From Planctomycetaceae bacterium (lineage in GTDB: Bacteria; Planctomycetota; Planctomycetia; Pirellulales; Thermoguttaceae): a DNA stretch of 15,542 nucleotides. The stretch is from assembly GCA_031278315.1 (NCBI GenBank), contig JAITKS010000365.1, positions 1 through 15,542 on the forward strand. Reading direction: 5' to 3'. Below, in pieces: positions 1 through 7,236 of the stretch. Made by a program: the position numbers and the translations under genes. Below the pieces are notes generated by a model. It was not told where the DNA came from and made no database searches. It saw only the letters and a program-made list of their open reading frames with translations. How positions within the stretch are numbered: the stretch's first letter is position 1; each line of letters opens with the position of its first letter.

Positions 1-186
1 ACAGAGAACACAGAGGAAGAATATTTTGTAATTTTAGATTTTAAATTTAAGTGAATTACTAAAAAATATTTTAGCTGGGAACGCAGGCGTCCCGCCTGCA
101 TCTTTTTTGTACAAAAAACACCTAAAGATGCGGTCGAGACGACCGCGATCCTGATACAATAAATTATTTCACTGATATATTATTAC
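1..186 (-). mobile_element. Partial composite repeat, inverted copy of 12190-12380
   Basis: The first 186 bases match the reverse complement of about 12190-12380 through several parts: an ACAGAGAACACAGAGG end, an AT-rich AATTTTAGATTTTAAA segment, the full triple-palindrome core (77-151) and a T terminus (ATTATTTCACTGATATATTA, 164-183). The far end lies outside the window. The two copies are in opposite orientation about 12 kb apart. Confidence 0.8.
77..151 (+). repeat. Triple-palindrome core, full copy
   Basis: Three palindromes lie in a row. Hairpin H1 is GCAGGCG-TCC-CGCCTGC, the middle palindrome is TTTTTTGTACAAAAAA, and hairpin H2 is GCGGTCG-AGA-CGACCGC. GGAAC and GATCC flank the group. 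Other full copies are at 1888-1961, 12223-12298 and 15446-15519. Confidence 0.85.
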
Positions 187-617
187 TTTTTCAAATTTTA
201 AATAGATAGTTACATTCGATCAGCTGTAGATTGAAATATATTTTTCAAATGATAGAATACCTCCCTGCTTGTTTGAGTTGAGCAATGTTGTGTCAACATC
301 GCATGTAACGAAAAGACTATCAAAAATAAAGTAAGTTGAATATAAAATAAATTGAATTTGTGTAATAATTCAATAAAGTAAATAAACAACACCTGCCCAA
401 ATTTACTCGCTAAAATTCAAATGCGGGCAGCTTAAAATATTCCAACATTCTTTATTGATTGCCATCAACATTATCAAACATTATCAAAAAATTTCGATAT
501 TGGTTGACAATGTTATAACTCTGATTAAGTTGAAATTAAAGTTAAAATTAAAAGTTACATTAAACAAATCACCTCGAACAAATATAACCTGTTTACAAAC
601 TCTAACCCCTTAAAAAA
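186..617. other. Gene-free AT-rich stretch upstream of the hydrolase
   Basis: No convincing gene is present. Visible features are a small inverted repeat ATGTTG-TGT-CAACAT at about 285-299, a direct repeat of CATTATCAAA near 469-488, and a TTGACA at 504-509 that could be a -35 box, although no good -10 box follows at 17 bases. The hydrolase promoter presumably lies here. Confidence 0.4.
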
Positions 618-1601
618 ATGAAAAAATTTAACCAAAACACAACAAACCTAAACACAACCATTAACATTCTTTCCTTTAGAATACTCAAAATACTAACAGT
701 TGTTTCTTTACTGTTTATATTTTTTGTAACACAAATTCTGACAGTCAATGTTGGACAAAAATTATTCGCCGATGAATTCAAAGTACATCTTCAAAAACGT
801 ATTCCCAAAGCAGAATCTGATAATCCCAAATCGAAATCCGGCGAATATCAAATAGAGATCAAAGAAGAAACTTGGAAAGGCGAAGAGACCGCAATCATAA
901 TTTGCGACATGTGGGATAAACATTGGTGCAAAGGAGCAACCTCACGAGTTGCCGAAATGGCACCTCGTATGAACGATCTCCTCAAAGCTGCGCGTTCTAA
1001 AAAAATTACAATATTTCATGCGCCGAGCTCTTGTATCGATAAATACAAAAATACACAAGCACGCAAACGAATCGAAGGTAAACGCGATGCTGAATTCGAA
1101 AAAAAATACCAAAGTAATAAATGGTTTAACGGTACTCTGCCTACAGAAAAAAATGCGGTTTGGCCAATCGATCAATCCGACGGCGGTTGCGATTGCCAAC
1201 CTCAATGTAAACAAGGCAGCGTATGGAAAAGCCAAATAGATATCCTCGAAATTGATGACGAACGAGATTTAATCAGCGACAGCGGCACAGAAATAATAAC
1301 TTATATGAGAGAAAAAGGAATCAAAAATGTAATTCTACTAGGCGTTCATACAAACATGTGCGTTATTGGCCGCTCATTTGGATTACGAAGAATGGTAACA
1401 TATAACCAAAACGTTGTACTAATGCGCGATTTGACCGACACTATGTATAATTCAAGAAAATCACCGTATGTGTCTCATTTTAAAGGAACCGCATTGGTCA
1501 TTGAGTACATCGAAAAATATGTCGCACCATCAATGACTTCAGTTGACCTGCTCGGCGGAAAACCATTTTCATTTAAAGGAAGTAATGACGAAAAAAAATA
1601 A
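618..1601 (+). CDS. Secreted/membrane-anchored isochorismatase-like cysteine hydrolase
   Basis: A 327-residue protein of the isochorismatase/nicotinamidase cysteine hydrolase superfamily. Residues 20-51 form a basic then strongly hydrophobic stretch ending near LFADE, which fits a signal peptide or N-terminal anchor, so the enzyme should act outside the cytoplasm. The fold starts near residue 91 with AIIICDMWD, giving the likely catalytic Asp97. The nucleophile motif is GVHTNMCVIGR, with Cys248. The family's catalytic Lys is probably near WKSQID (Lys204), but this placement is less certain. An insert at residues 140-205 contains a CDCQPQC cluster (Cys191, 193, 197) that could bind metal or form disulfides outside the cell. 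Family members hydrolyse small amides or vinyl ethers, and the substrate here cannot be told. The ATG at 618 has no Shine-Dalgarno sequence, but it is the only start that keeps the basic end of the signal sequence. Gene context gives no pathway. The family call is strong and the function open. Confidence 0.88.
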   Translation: MKKFNQNTTNLNTTINILSFRILKILTVVSLLFIFFVTQILTVNVGQKLFADEFKVHLQKRIPKAESDNPKSKSGEYQIEIKEETWKGEETAIIICDMWDKHWCKGATSRVAEMAPRMNDLLKAARSKKITIFHAPSSCIDKYKNTQARKRIEGKRDAEFEKKYQSNKWFNGTLPTEKNAVWPIDQSDGGCDCQPQCKQGSVWKSQIDILEIDDERDLISDSGTEIITYMREKGIKNVILLGVHTNMCVIGRSFGLRRMVTYNQNVVLMRDLTDTMYNSRKSPYVSHFKGTALVIEYIEKYVAPSMTSVDLLGGKPFSFKGSNDEKK

Positions 1602-1673
1602 ATAATAAATAATGTAATATATAAGTGAAATTTTTCAGTGAAATATTTCTAGTCATGTTAAAACATATACAAT

Positions 1674-1715
1674 CACTCATGTAGAGACATAATATTTTGT
1701 GTCTCTATTGTGAGT
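1674..1715. terminator. Stem-loop after the hydrolase gene
   Basis: TAGAGACA and TGTCTCTA form a perfect 8-bp stem around a 10-base AT loop, extended by an outer ACTCA/TGAGT pairing. It lies 73 bp after the hydrolase stop codon and before cysS. No T-run follows, so a factor-independent terminator is only possible; an RNA-stabilising hairpin is equally likely. Confidence 0.4.
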
Positions 1716-1738
1716 CTAATATATTCAACTAAGATACC

Positions 1739-1754
1739 GCCGCTGATATATTAC
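1739..1754 (-). repeat. Solo T terminus
   Basis: GCCGCTGATATATTAC matches the inner half of the T module in inverted orientation. No core is attached. A short run of TTACAAAGA units follows. Confidence 0.55.
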
Positions 1755-1819
1755 AAAGATTACAAAGATTTTTTTTCGAGAAACTCTCAAATAATTATTT
1801 TTTATGTAATGTTTTTTAA

Positions 1820-1860
1820 CTATTCAATAGTACGCTCCTAATCGGACGATTACTGAATAG
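1820..1860. repeat. Inverted repeat CTATTCA...TGAATAG
   Basis: A 7-bp inverted repeat with a 27-base interior ends three bases before the MITE-like element at 1864. It could be part of a larger insertion target or an unrelated hairpin. Confidence 0.35.
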
Positions 1861-1863
1861 GTA

Positions 1864-2001
1864 ACTTCTAAAAACTAATATATAGGAGGAACGCAGATGT
1901 CTCGCCTGCACTGTTTTTTTACACAAAACACCTAAAGATGCAGTCGAGATGACCGCGTTCCTTCTAACAAAATAAATTTTTACATTAGGTTTTTAGAAAT
2001 T
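1864..2001 (+). mobile_element. MITE-like element, family A, copy 1
   Basis: A 138-bp unit bounded by terminal inverted repeats (ACTTCTAAAAACTAATAT on the left; the right end reads AATTTCTAAAAACCTAAT on the opposite strand). It encloses a full but mutated triple-palindrome core at 1888-1961. An inverted copy with the same ends is at 15408-15542. It has no coding capacity, and no clear target-site duplication is visible. It ends 47 bp before cysS. Confidence 0.8.
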
Positions 2002-2048
2002 CACAATACACAATAGTTATAAATACTCATCAAAAAAGTTAAAGCAAA

Positions 2049-3671
2049 ATGATTCGCATTTACAATACTATTACAAAAACTAAAGAAGAATTTAAGCCGG
2101 TAATTGCCGGTAAAGTCGGCATTTATCTTTGCGGTCCGACAGTTTATAAGCCGTCGCATATTGGTCACATGGTCGGTCCGGTAATTTTCGATACGATAAA
2201 ACGTTACCTGAAATACAACGGTTACGAAGTTAAATTGATTATCAATATCACAGATGTTGATGACAAATTGATCGCCGAATCGAAATTGCGAAATGTACCA
2301 ATGAGTACAGTCGCCGACGAAATGATAACCGATTACATGAATAATCTGACAGCAATGGGCGTTAAAGATTTCGTCGATGCCTTTCCTAAAGCAACCGAAC
2401 ACATAAACAACATAATAAAATTTATACAAGATTTGATAGATAAAGGATTCGCATATCCATCTGACGGTGATGTTTATTTTGAAGTCAATAAATATACAAA
2501 TTACGGTAAATTATCTCACCGATCACTAGAACAAATGACCGGCGAAGGCGGCGATACAGTTGAACGGAAACGTTCTCCATTTGATTTCGCATTGTGGAAA
2601 TCAGCTAAACCAAATGAGCCGTCATGGGATTCGCCTTGGGGTAAAGGACGCCCAGGTTGGCATATCGAATGCTCAGTAATGAGCCGCGAATTACTAGGCG
2701 AAACATTTGATATTCACGGCGGAGGATTAGATTTGGTTTTTCCGCATCACGAAAACGAAATCGCTCAAAGCGAATCACGGCACGGAAAACCAATGTGCTG
2801 CTACTGGATGCACAATGGATTAATGCAAGAATCCGGCGAAAACGTAAAAATAGGCGGACGAAAAACATCATCAGCATTAACAACCGAAGAATACACAAAA
2901 GAAGGTGATATTAAATCGCAAGAAATCGGTAAAATCAGTAAATCAAAAGGCGCATGCGCTTTTCGAGATATGCTAAAACAATTCGCCCCCGAAACTATAA
3001 GATTCTTTCTGCTTTCAACTCATTACAGACGTCCAATCGATTTCAGTTTTGCAAGAATCGAAGAAGTTGGAAAGGGTCTTGAAACATTCTATCGTTTTGC
3101 AAAGCGTCTGGAAAAAATTACTTCACAAAATTTCTACAGTTTAAATGTACCAACAAATCGAAACGATGCAGAAATGCTGCGTCAAAAATTTGAACCGGTT
3201 TCGACAAATACGGCGTCAATTTCGACAAATACACAATCTCAATCAAAGTTTTACGGCATAATTTCAGCTTATCGTAAAAAATTTCTTGAAGCAATGGACG
3301 ACGACTTTAACACAGGAGGCGCAATAGGAATTTTATTTGAACTATTACGGGAATTAAACAAATTCATAGAAGATTCAAAATTAGAAATTGCTCCTAATAC
3401 AGAATCAATTTCTGCATTGAAATACGGAGCTTCCGTATTACGGGAACTCGGATTGACATTAGGATTATTTGTTAATCAACCTAAAGAATCAGAAAACGAA
3501 AGTTCAAACGAACTTGTAAGCAAGTTGATACAATTACTAATAGATGTCCGCAATTCTGCGCGTCAGAATAAAGATTTTAAATCGGCAGATAAAATACGTT
3601 CCGGTTTAAGCGATTTAGGTATCCAGCTAGAAGACCGCACAGGTATCACCGAATGGAATTTCACGAAATAA
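2049..3671 (+). CDS. cysS: Cysteinyl-tRNA synthetase
   Basis: This enzyme charges tRNA-Cys with cysteine in the cytoplasm. The 540 residues carry the class I signatures: CGPTVY (Zn ligand Cys28), HIGH at 37-40, the WHIEC zinc/substrate segment with Cys208, FPHHENEIAQSE at 231-242 with the remaining zinc ligands, and a KMSKS variant KISKS at 295-299. A DALR-like helical region and a C-terminal domain ending at 540 follow. The protein is longer than the roughly 460 residues typical of bacterial CysRS. An insert at about 260-293 separates WMHNGLM from KISKS; I recall similar inserts in planctomycete CysRS. A second, low-complexity insert at 383-400 contains a duplicated STNT unit. The ATG at 2049 gives the expected N-terminus and has no Shine-Dalgarno sequence. 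The start lies 47 bp downstream of a MITE-like element, which may therefore contribute to its promoter region (inference). Confidence 0.97.
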   Translation: MIRIYNTITKTKEEFKPVIAGKVGIYLCGPTVYKPSHIGHMVGPVIFDTIKRYLKYNGYEVKLIINITDVDDKLIAESKLRNVPMSTVADEMITDYMNNLTAMGVKDFVDAFPKATEHINNIIKFIQDLIDKGFAYPSDGDVYFEVNKYTNYGKLSHRSLEQMTGEGGDTVERKRSPFDFALWKSAKPNEPSWDSPWGKGRPGWHIECSVMSRELLGETFDIHGGGLDLVFPHHENEIAQSESRHGKPMCCYWMHNGLMQESGENVKIGGRKTSSALTTEEYTKEGDIKSQEIGKISKSKGACAFRDMLKQFAPETIRFFLLSTHYRRPIDFSFARIEEVGKGLETFYRFAKRLEKITSQNFYSLNVPTNRNDAEMLRQKFEPVSTNTASISTNTQSQSKFYGIISAYRKKFLEAMDDDFNTGGAIGILFELLRELNKFIEDSKLEIAPNTESISALKYGASVLRELGLTLGLFVNQPKESENESSNELVSKLIQLLIDVRNSARQNKDFKSADKIRSGLSDLGIQLEDRTGITEWNFTK

Positions 3672-3782
3672 CATTAGAACATCTAATAAATAATAATAAG
3701 TAATAATATACTATTCATACTTGAACATTCGGTATTTGTTTTAAACAAAACCAGCCCCGATGGGGCGGGTTATAATCCTGTT
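3672..3782. other. Gap between convergent genes with a GCCCCGATGGGGC palindrome
   Basis: After the cysS stop come AT-rich bases, then the palindrome GCCCCGATGGGGC at 3754-3766. Together with element C immediately downstream it lies between convergent transcripts, a position where strong hairpins could end transcription from both sides (inference). Confidence 0.4.
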
Positions 3783-3876
3783 GCCCTTTCAGGGCGATTC
3801 TAGTTTTATACGTGAACGGTCATCTTTTTCGTTACAAAAAATAAAACCGAATTTTAAAGTACAATGAGTATATTAC
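3783..3876 (+). repeat. Element C, copy 1 (94 bp)
   Basis: Starts with the palindrome GCCCTTTCAGGGC, continues GATTCTAGTTTTATACGTGA, and ends AATGAGTATATTAC. Nearly identical sequence occurs at 10066-10159 and 13308-13401, all in the same orientation and all downstream of minus-strand genes. Confidence 0.85.
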
Positions 3877-3885
3877 GAAAAAAAT

Positions 3886-3908
3886 AAATTATTCCACTGA
3901 TATATTAC
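3886..3908 (-). repeat. T terminus next to element C
   Basis: AAATTATTCCACTGATATATTAC is the T module in inverted orientation, ten bases after element C. A further partial palindromic word, TTTCAGGGCTGGTTT, follows near 3952. Confidence 0.7.
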
Positions 3909-3991
3909 GAATAATTAACCGCCTATTATTGAACCAATATCCGATCGCCATTTCAGGGCTGGTTTGATATCGTATCGTAATATTTTATGTT

Positions 3992-5404
3992 TTATTTAAT
4001 TTGACATTTTTTGTATTGGTCTGTTAGCGAAGATGATATTTTTCCAAAATTCGATAATGCAATACTGCTTTTATGAACTAAATTATCTAAACCATCTTTG
4101 TTTTTTGACTCAAACCGAAATTTTATTTGCTCATAACCTCTCATCGACCTGATATGAACTCTCGCCGCCGTTCCCGAAAAACAATAGCCGTCAATCGTCT
4201 CTATCGGCTTGCTCGACCACTCCTCCGATAAATGATTAACGATTTCTTCAACCTCGCTGTAATCAACACATAACTCCGGCGTAATATAAAAAGCCGGTAA
4301 CGTCTTACGCCATTCAGATAATTTAAAAGTTGTACAAAGCATATAATCAATCAGCCAACTAATTGCAAGTACAACTATTCTACAACCCCCAGTTCCGCGA
4401 AAAAACATCATACCATCCGACATAATTCCAAAAAACGCTTTCATCTGACGCATATCATCAAGAAAACGCTCTAAAGTCATTCCCGATACTATCGGCGTCG
4501 CACCTAGTCTGATCGATTCATTAAGCAACACCTCCGAACACGCACTGTCATGAAGTAAACACTCTCCGTCAAGTGCATCACAAAGTAAATTCCGAATAAA
4601 TAACCATTGCATTTCTTCCACACTCAACGGATTGCCCTCATTGTCAATAATTGTGAACTTACCCGCATCAGCGTCCAACGCGACAGCAAGATCGACATGT
4701 AAATTTTTTGCCGCATTGCGCGTTGTTATAATCGATTCGTCAATTCGTGAATTCGGTATTACACCGCCGAAATTATCAATCGGAAAATCTCTTATTGTCT
4801 CAATACTAACTTGCGGAAATATCGCCTGCAGTGCTTTGCCGGCTAACTGCGACCACGAACCATGCATCGGATCAATCAATATCCGCATCGCACGCTGATT
4901 CGCATCATGCCATATATTCTGAGACCACGCTATCCAATGAAATGTAATATCACGTTTACGAAAAAGCTCGTGCATCGAAAGATGAACCGCTGCAAGGTCT
5001 ATAACAGGCGGATTAGACGCAATTTCTTGTAACCGCATTACCTGCTCCGAAATAGATAATTTCGTACCGTCAATATACCAACGTAATCCGTTCCATTCAG
5101 ACGAATGCCAATCACCGCCGACACAAACAAATCCGACGGCAGAAAAATTATCTTTGGCATACATTGCTAAATCAGCCGGTAATAATCCTATATCAATTAC
5201 CTTTATTCCCGCCGACAATAAACCTTCAATCAATGCCGACTTAAATGGAACCGATGAATCACGGACATCAGACGTTACTATCAACAACGAACCAGACGGC
5301 ACCATCTGACCTATCGCATAACCCCAACTACGATAAAGCTCCGCACTCAAACCGCCGTCAACAAGACCAAGTATATGATCATGACGATAAATATTAGAAC
5401 TCAT
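3992..5404 (-). CDS. Degenerate phosphohexomutase homologue (probable pseudoenzyme)
   Basis: A 470-residue protein with the overall plan of the alpha-D-phosphohexomutase superfamily (phosphomannomutase, phosphoglucomutase, phosphoglucosamine mutase). N-terminal domain I includes LIVTSDVRDSS at 41-51. Domain II includes ILIDPMHGS at 175-183 and the segment leading to ALDADAGKF at 242-250. Domain III and a C-terminal domain follow. All four functional loops are altered. The phosphoserine loop (TASHNPxxxNG in the family) reads GGDWHSSEWNG, which places Asp98 where the phosphoserine should be. The metal loop DGDGDR reads DADAGK, losing the third Asp and the Arg. The sugar loop GEQSGH reads GIMSDG at 326-331. 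The phosphate loop RPSGTEP is replaced by RSMRGYEQ at 419-426. Mutase activity therefore looks unlikely, and binding or regulation is more plausible. The ATG at 5404 is preceded by a good ribosome-binding site. It lies 75 bp behind the BRCT/MerR/TPR gene and may be co-transcribed with it. Confidence 0.85.
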   Translation of the reverse strand: MSSNIYRHDHILGLVDGGLSAELYRSWGYAIGQMVPSGSLLIVTSDVRDSSVPFKSALIEGLLSAGIKVIDIGLLPADLAMYAKDNFSAVGFVCVGGDWHSSEWNGLRWYIDGTKLSISEQVMRLQEIASNPPVIDLAAVHLSMHELFRKRDITFHWIAWSQNIWHDANQRAMRILIDPMHGSWSQLAGKALQAIFPQVSIETIRDFPIDNFGGVIPNSRIDESIITTRNAAKNLHVDLAVALDADAGKFTIIDNEGNPLSVEEMQWLFIRNLLCDALDGECLLHDSACSEVLLNESIRLGATPIVSGMTLERFLDDMRQMKAFFGIMSDGMMFFRGTGGCRIVVLAISWLIDYMLCTTFKLSEWRKTLPAFYITPELCVDYSEVEEIVNHLSEEWSSKPIETIDGYCFSGTAARVHIRSMRGYEQIKFRFESKNKDGLDNLVHKSSIALSNFGKISSSLTDQYKKCQIK

Positions 5405-5412
5405 AAATAAAG

Positions 5413-5420
5413 CACCTTCT
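5413..5420 (-). promoter_or_regulatory. Shine-Dalgarno site of the phosphohexomutase homologue
   Basis: On the minus strand the bases read AGAAGGTG, followed by eight bases and then the ATG at 5404. This is the clearest ribosome-binding site in the window and supports that start codon. Most neighbouring genes have nothing comparable. Confidence 0.6.
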
Positions 5421-5479
5421 GTTACTATCTTTGTAAAAAAAATGAAAAAAACCGGTAATATTTTTGCAGAATATTTACA

Positions 5480-6820
5480 TTATTTTTTTGTTATGTTTTC
5501 TAAATCGTTGATTGCATTTTGAGCTTTGGATGACCATGGTGAATCCGGTATTAAATCTATAAAGAGTTGTAAATGTTCGATTGCGTTGTTTATCAATCCT
5601 ATCCGCTTTAACAACATTCCAAGATGAAAATGTACTTCGGCATAATCAGGGTGATATTTCAACGCACCTTGAAAAGCAGCCATCGCCAGTTGATCTTCAC
5701 CGAGTTCCGCCAACACACAACCAAGATTCGCCCGTGCTTCAACAAACTCTTCATCTTGTTCCAGAGCTATAAAATACCGTTCCCGTGCCGCCGATAATTC
5801 GCCCTGACGATATAATAATTCGGCTATTTGAAAATTCAATTGCGGTGTAGAGCCGCTCATTACAATTATTGTACGATAAATTTCTATTGTCAATTTTATG
5901 TTGCCGGATAATTCTGCATAACATGCCGTATCATAAAGTTCCTGAATATGTGATTGAGCTTGTAATTCATCGCTCTTGAATATGTTATCTAAAACTGACA
6001 ACGATAAAAAGTCAGATTGATCTGATTTCAATTTTGATGTTAATTGTTCTAATTCTGTGTGATCTTCGAGTTTCTGTTTCAATAATATTTGCCGATTAGA
6101 TTCTAGTTGATTTGATATGTCAATTGAGGAATATTCTGAATTGTCTGCATTGTCTGAATTGTCTGAATATTCTGAATTGGTTACGAATTGGAATAAATGT
6201 TGTCCGTCTAAATCGACAGTTCCATTTTTTGTAACGATAAATAATTCTTTTCCGTTGCATTGAATATCTGATGTTTTATAAAAATTTTTATTTGTAGAAT
6301 TACGTTTAATTTTTTTCAGTATATTCATTGCGTATTTTGGCGGCGCACCTGAATCCAGCAAGTTTCGTACAATTCGTAGAATCAAGACGCTTTCGGCGTC
6401 GTAATAGTTTAGCCGATAAATTTGCCGCATTGGCAGAATCAATTGACAACGTTCAAGTTGACGAATTACAGCTAACGGAAGTTTCGTAATTTCAGACAGC
6501 ATTGAAGGCGTAAAAAATGATTTAGTCAAATCTGAATTTTCCAGTGATTGTTCTTTATCGTATTTACACCAGAAAAAAGCTTCTGATATTATTTCTAATC
6601 TGCCGGATTCGAAAGCTTTTTGGGTTGCGTTATCGAGTTGATCGTTCCATACGTTCCAGTTGTACGATAATATATCGCCTTCACCGACGACGACTATATT
6701 CACCGATTCCGATAATTCGCGTGCAACTGTTCCGCCGCAAGTCCGAACTACTTGCGACGCCTTCGCACGATTCGACGCTTTAAGTTTACCTAGAAAATAT
6801 ACAGTTTTATCGTGAAGCAT
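5480..6820 (-). CDS. BRCT / MerR-type HTH / TPR fusion protein
   Basis: A 446-residue protein with three recognisable parts. Residues 1-88 look like a BRCT domain: KTVYFLGKL, then CGGTV at 28-32, VNIVVVGEGD at 40-49 and a C-terminal FFWCKYD. Residues about 103-172 resemble a MerR-type winged HTH: FTPSMLSEITKLPLAVIRQLE, then a YRLNYYDAESVLILRIVRNLL helix pair. Residues about 295-440 are tetratricopeptide repeats with typical spacing, for example AEVHFHLGMLLKRIGLINNAIEHL. The linker at about 173-290 is acidic, polar and low in complexity. BRCT domains bind phosphopeptides or DNA ends, MerR HTHs bind DNA and TPRs bind proteins, so a DNA-associated scaffold or regulator is the best inference; the target is unknown. 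From memory, related BRCT-HTH-TPR proteins occur in planctomycetes. The ATG at 6820 has no Shine-Dalgarno sequence. It may be the first gene of a two-gene unit with the mutase homologue. Confidence 0.8.
   Translation of the reverse strand: MLHDKTVYFLGKLKASNRAKASQVVRTCGGTVARELSESVNIVVVGEGDILSYNWNVWNDQLDNATQKAFESGRLEIISEAFFWCKYDKEQSLENSDLTKSFFTPSMLSEITKLPLAVIRQLERCQLILPMRQIYRLNYYDAESVLILRIVRNLLDSGAPPKYAMNILKKIKRNSTNKNFYKTSDIQCNGKELFIVTKNGTVDLDGQHLFQFVTNSEYSDNSDNADNSEYSSIDISNQLESNRQILLKQKLEDHTELEQLTSKLKSDQSDFLSLSVLDNIFKSDELQAQSHIQELYDTACYAELSGNIKLTIEIYRTIIVMSGSTPQLNFQIAELLYRQGELSAARERYFIALEQDEEFVEARANLGCVLAELGEDQLAMAAFQGALKYHPDYAEVHFHLGMLLKRIGLINNAIEHLQLFIDLIPDSPWSSKAQNAINDLENITKK
6131..6179 (-). 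repeat. Short tandem repeat encoding the Ser/Asp/Asn linker
   Basis: Imperfect tandem units of about 9 bases built on TTGTCTGAA lie inside the BRCT/MerR/TPR gene and encode the run SEYSDNSDNADNSEYSS near residues 216-232. The unit length is a multiple of three, so gain or loss would lengthen or shorten the linker without a frameshift. Confidence 0.7.
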
Positions 6821-6891
6821 TTTAAACTGTTAGTAATGTGAAATTTCGTAATATATACTCTATCCTGTTATAAATTGGTTCTTTTTTTGTG

Positions 6892-7170
6892 TTGAGTAAT
6901 TTATTGTTTTCGGGATCGCGGTCGTCTCGACCGCATCTTTAGTTTTGTTTTTTGACAGGATTATAGGATTACAGGATTGACAGGATTGACAGGATTTTTA
7001 AATGATAAATTAAAAGAATCAAAACTTGAAACCATCAATTAGTTGGTAGTGATTTGAACTTATAATCCGTGATAATCTTCGCATACGAACTAAACTATTA
7101 TCCTGTAAATCCTGTAATCTTGTTTATCTTGTTTCTCCGGTCAAAAAAAAATATTCCACTGATATTTTAC
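6892..7170 (+). repeat. Composite repeat T'-H2-R-S-R-T downstream of the UbiA-like gene
   Basis: The order is: a worn T-like start (GAGTAATTTATTG), half core H2 (6912-6942), the R tandem (6953-6997), spacer S (about 6998-7095, beginning AAATGATAAATTAAAAGAAT), an inverted R (ATCCTGTAAATCCTGTAATC, 7100-7134) and an inverted T end (TATTCCACTGATATTTTAC, to 7170). The first 200 bases match 9862-10056 in direct orientation. Confidence 0.8.
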
Positions 7171-7236
7171 AAAAAACCATTTTATGACGGATACTGTATG
7201 CTTAAGCAATTACGTTGTTTTTTATGATTTTATGAA

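Noticed and set aside
210..392. 60-residue hydrophobic minus-strand frame with a GTG start
   Set aside because: No ribosome-binding site, composition as expected from AT-rich non-coding sequence, and no recognisable motif.
504..532. TTGACA as a sigma-70 promoter of the hydrolase
   Set aside because: No acceptable -10 hexamer at 16-18 bases, and such words are common in AT-rich sequence. It is kept only as a remark.
6892..7170. CRISPR array suggested by repeated ACAGGATT units
   Set aside because: Units are 8-10 bases, adjacent, and have no spacers of uniform length. No cas gene is present.
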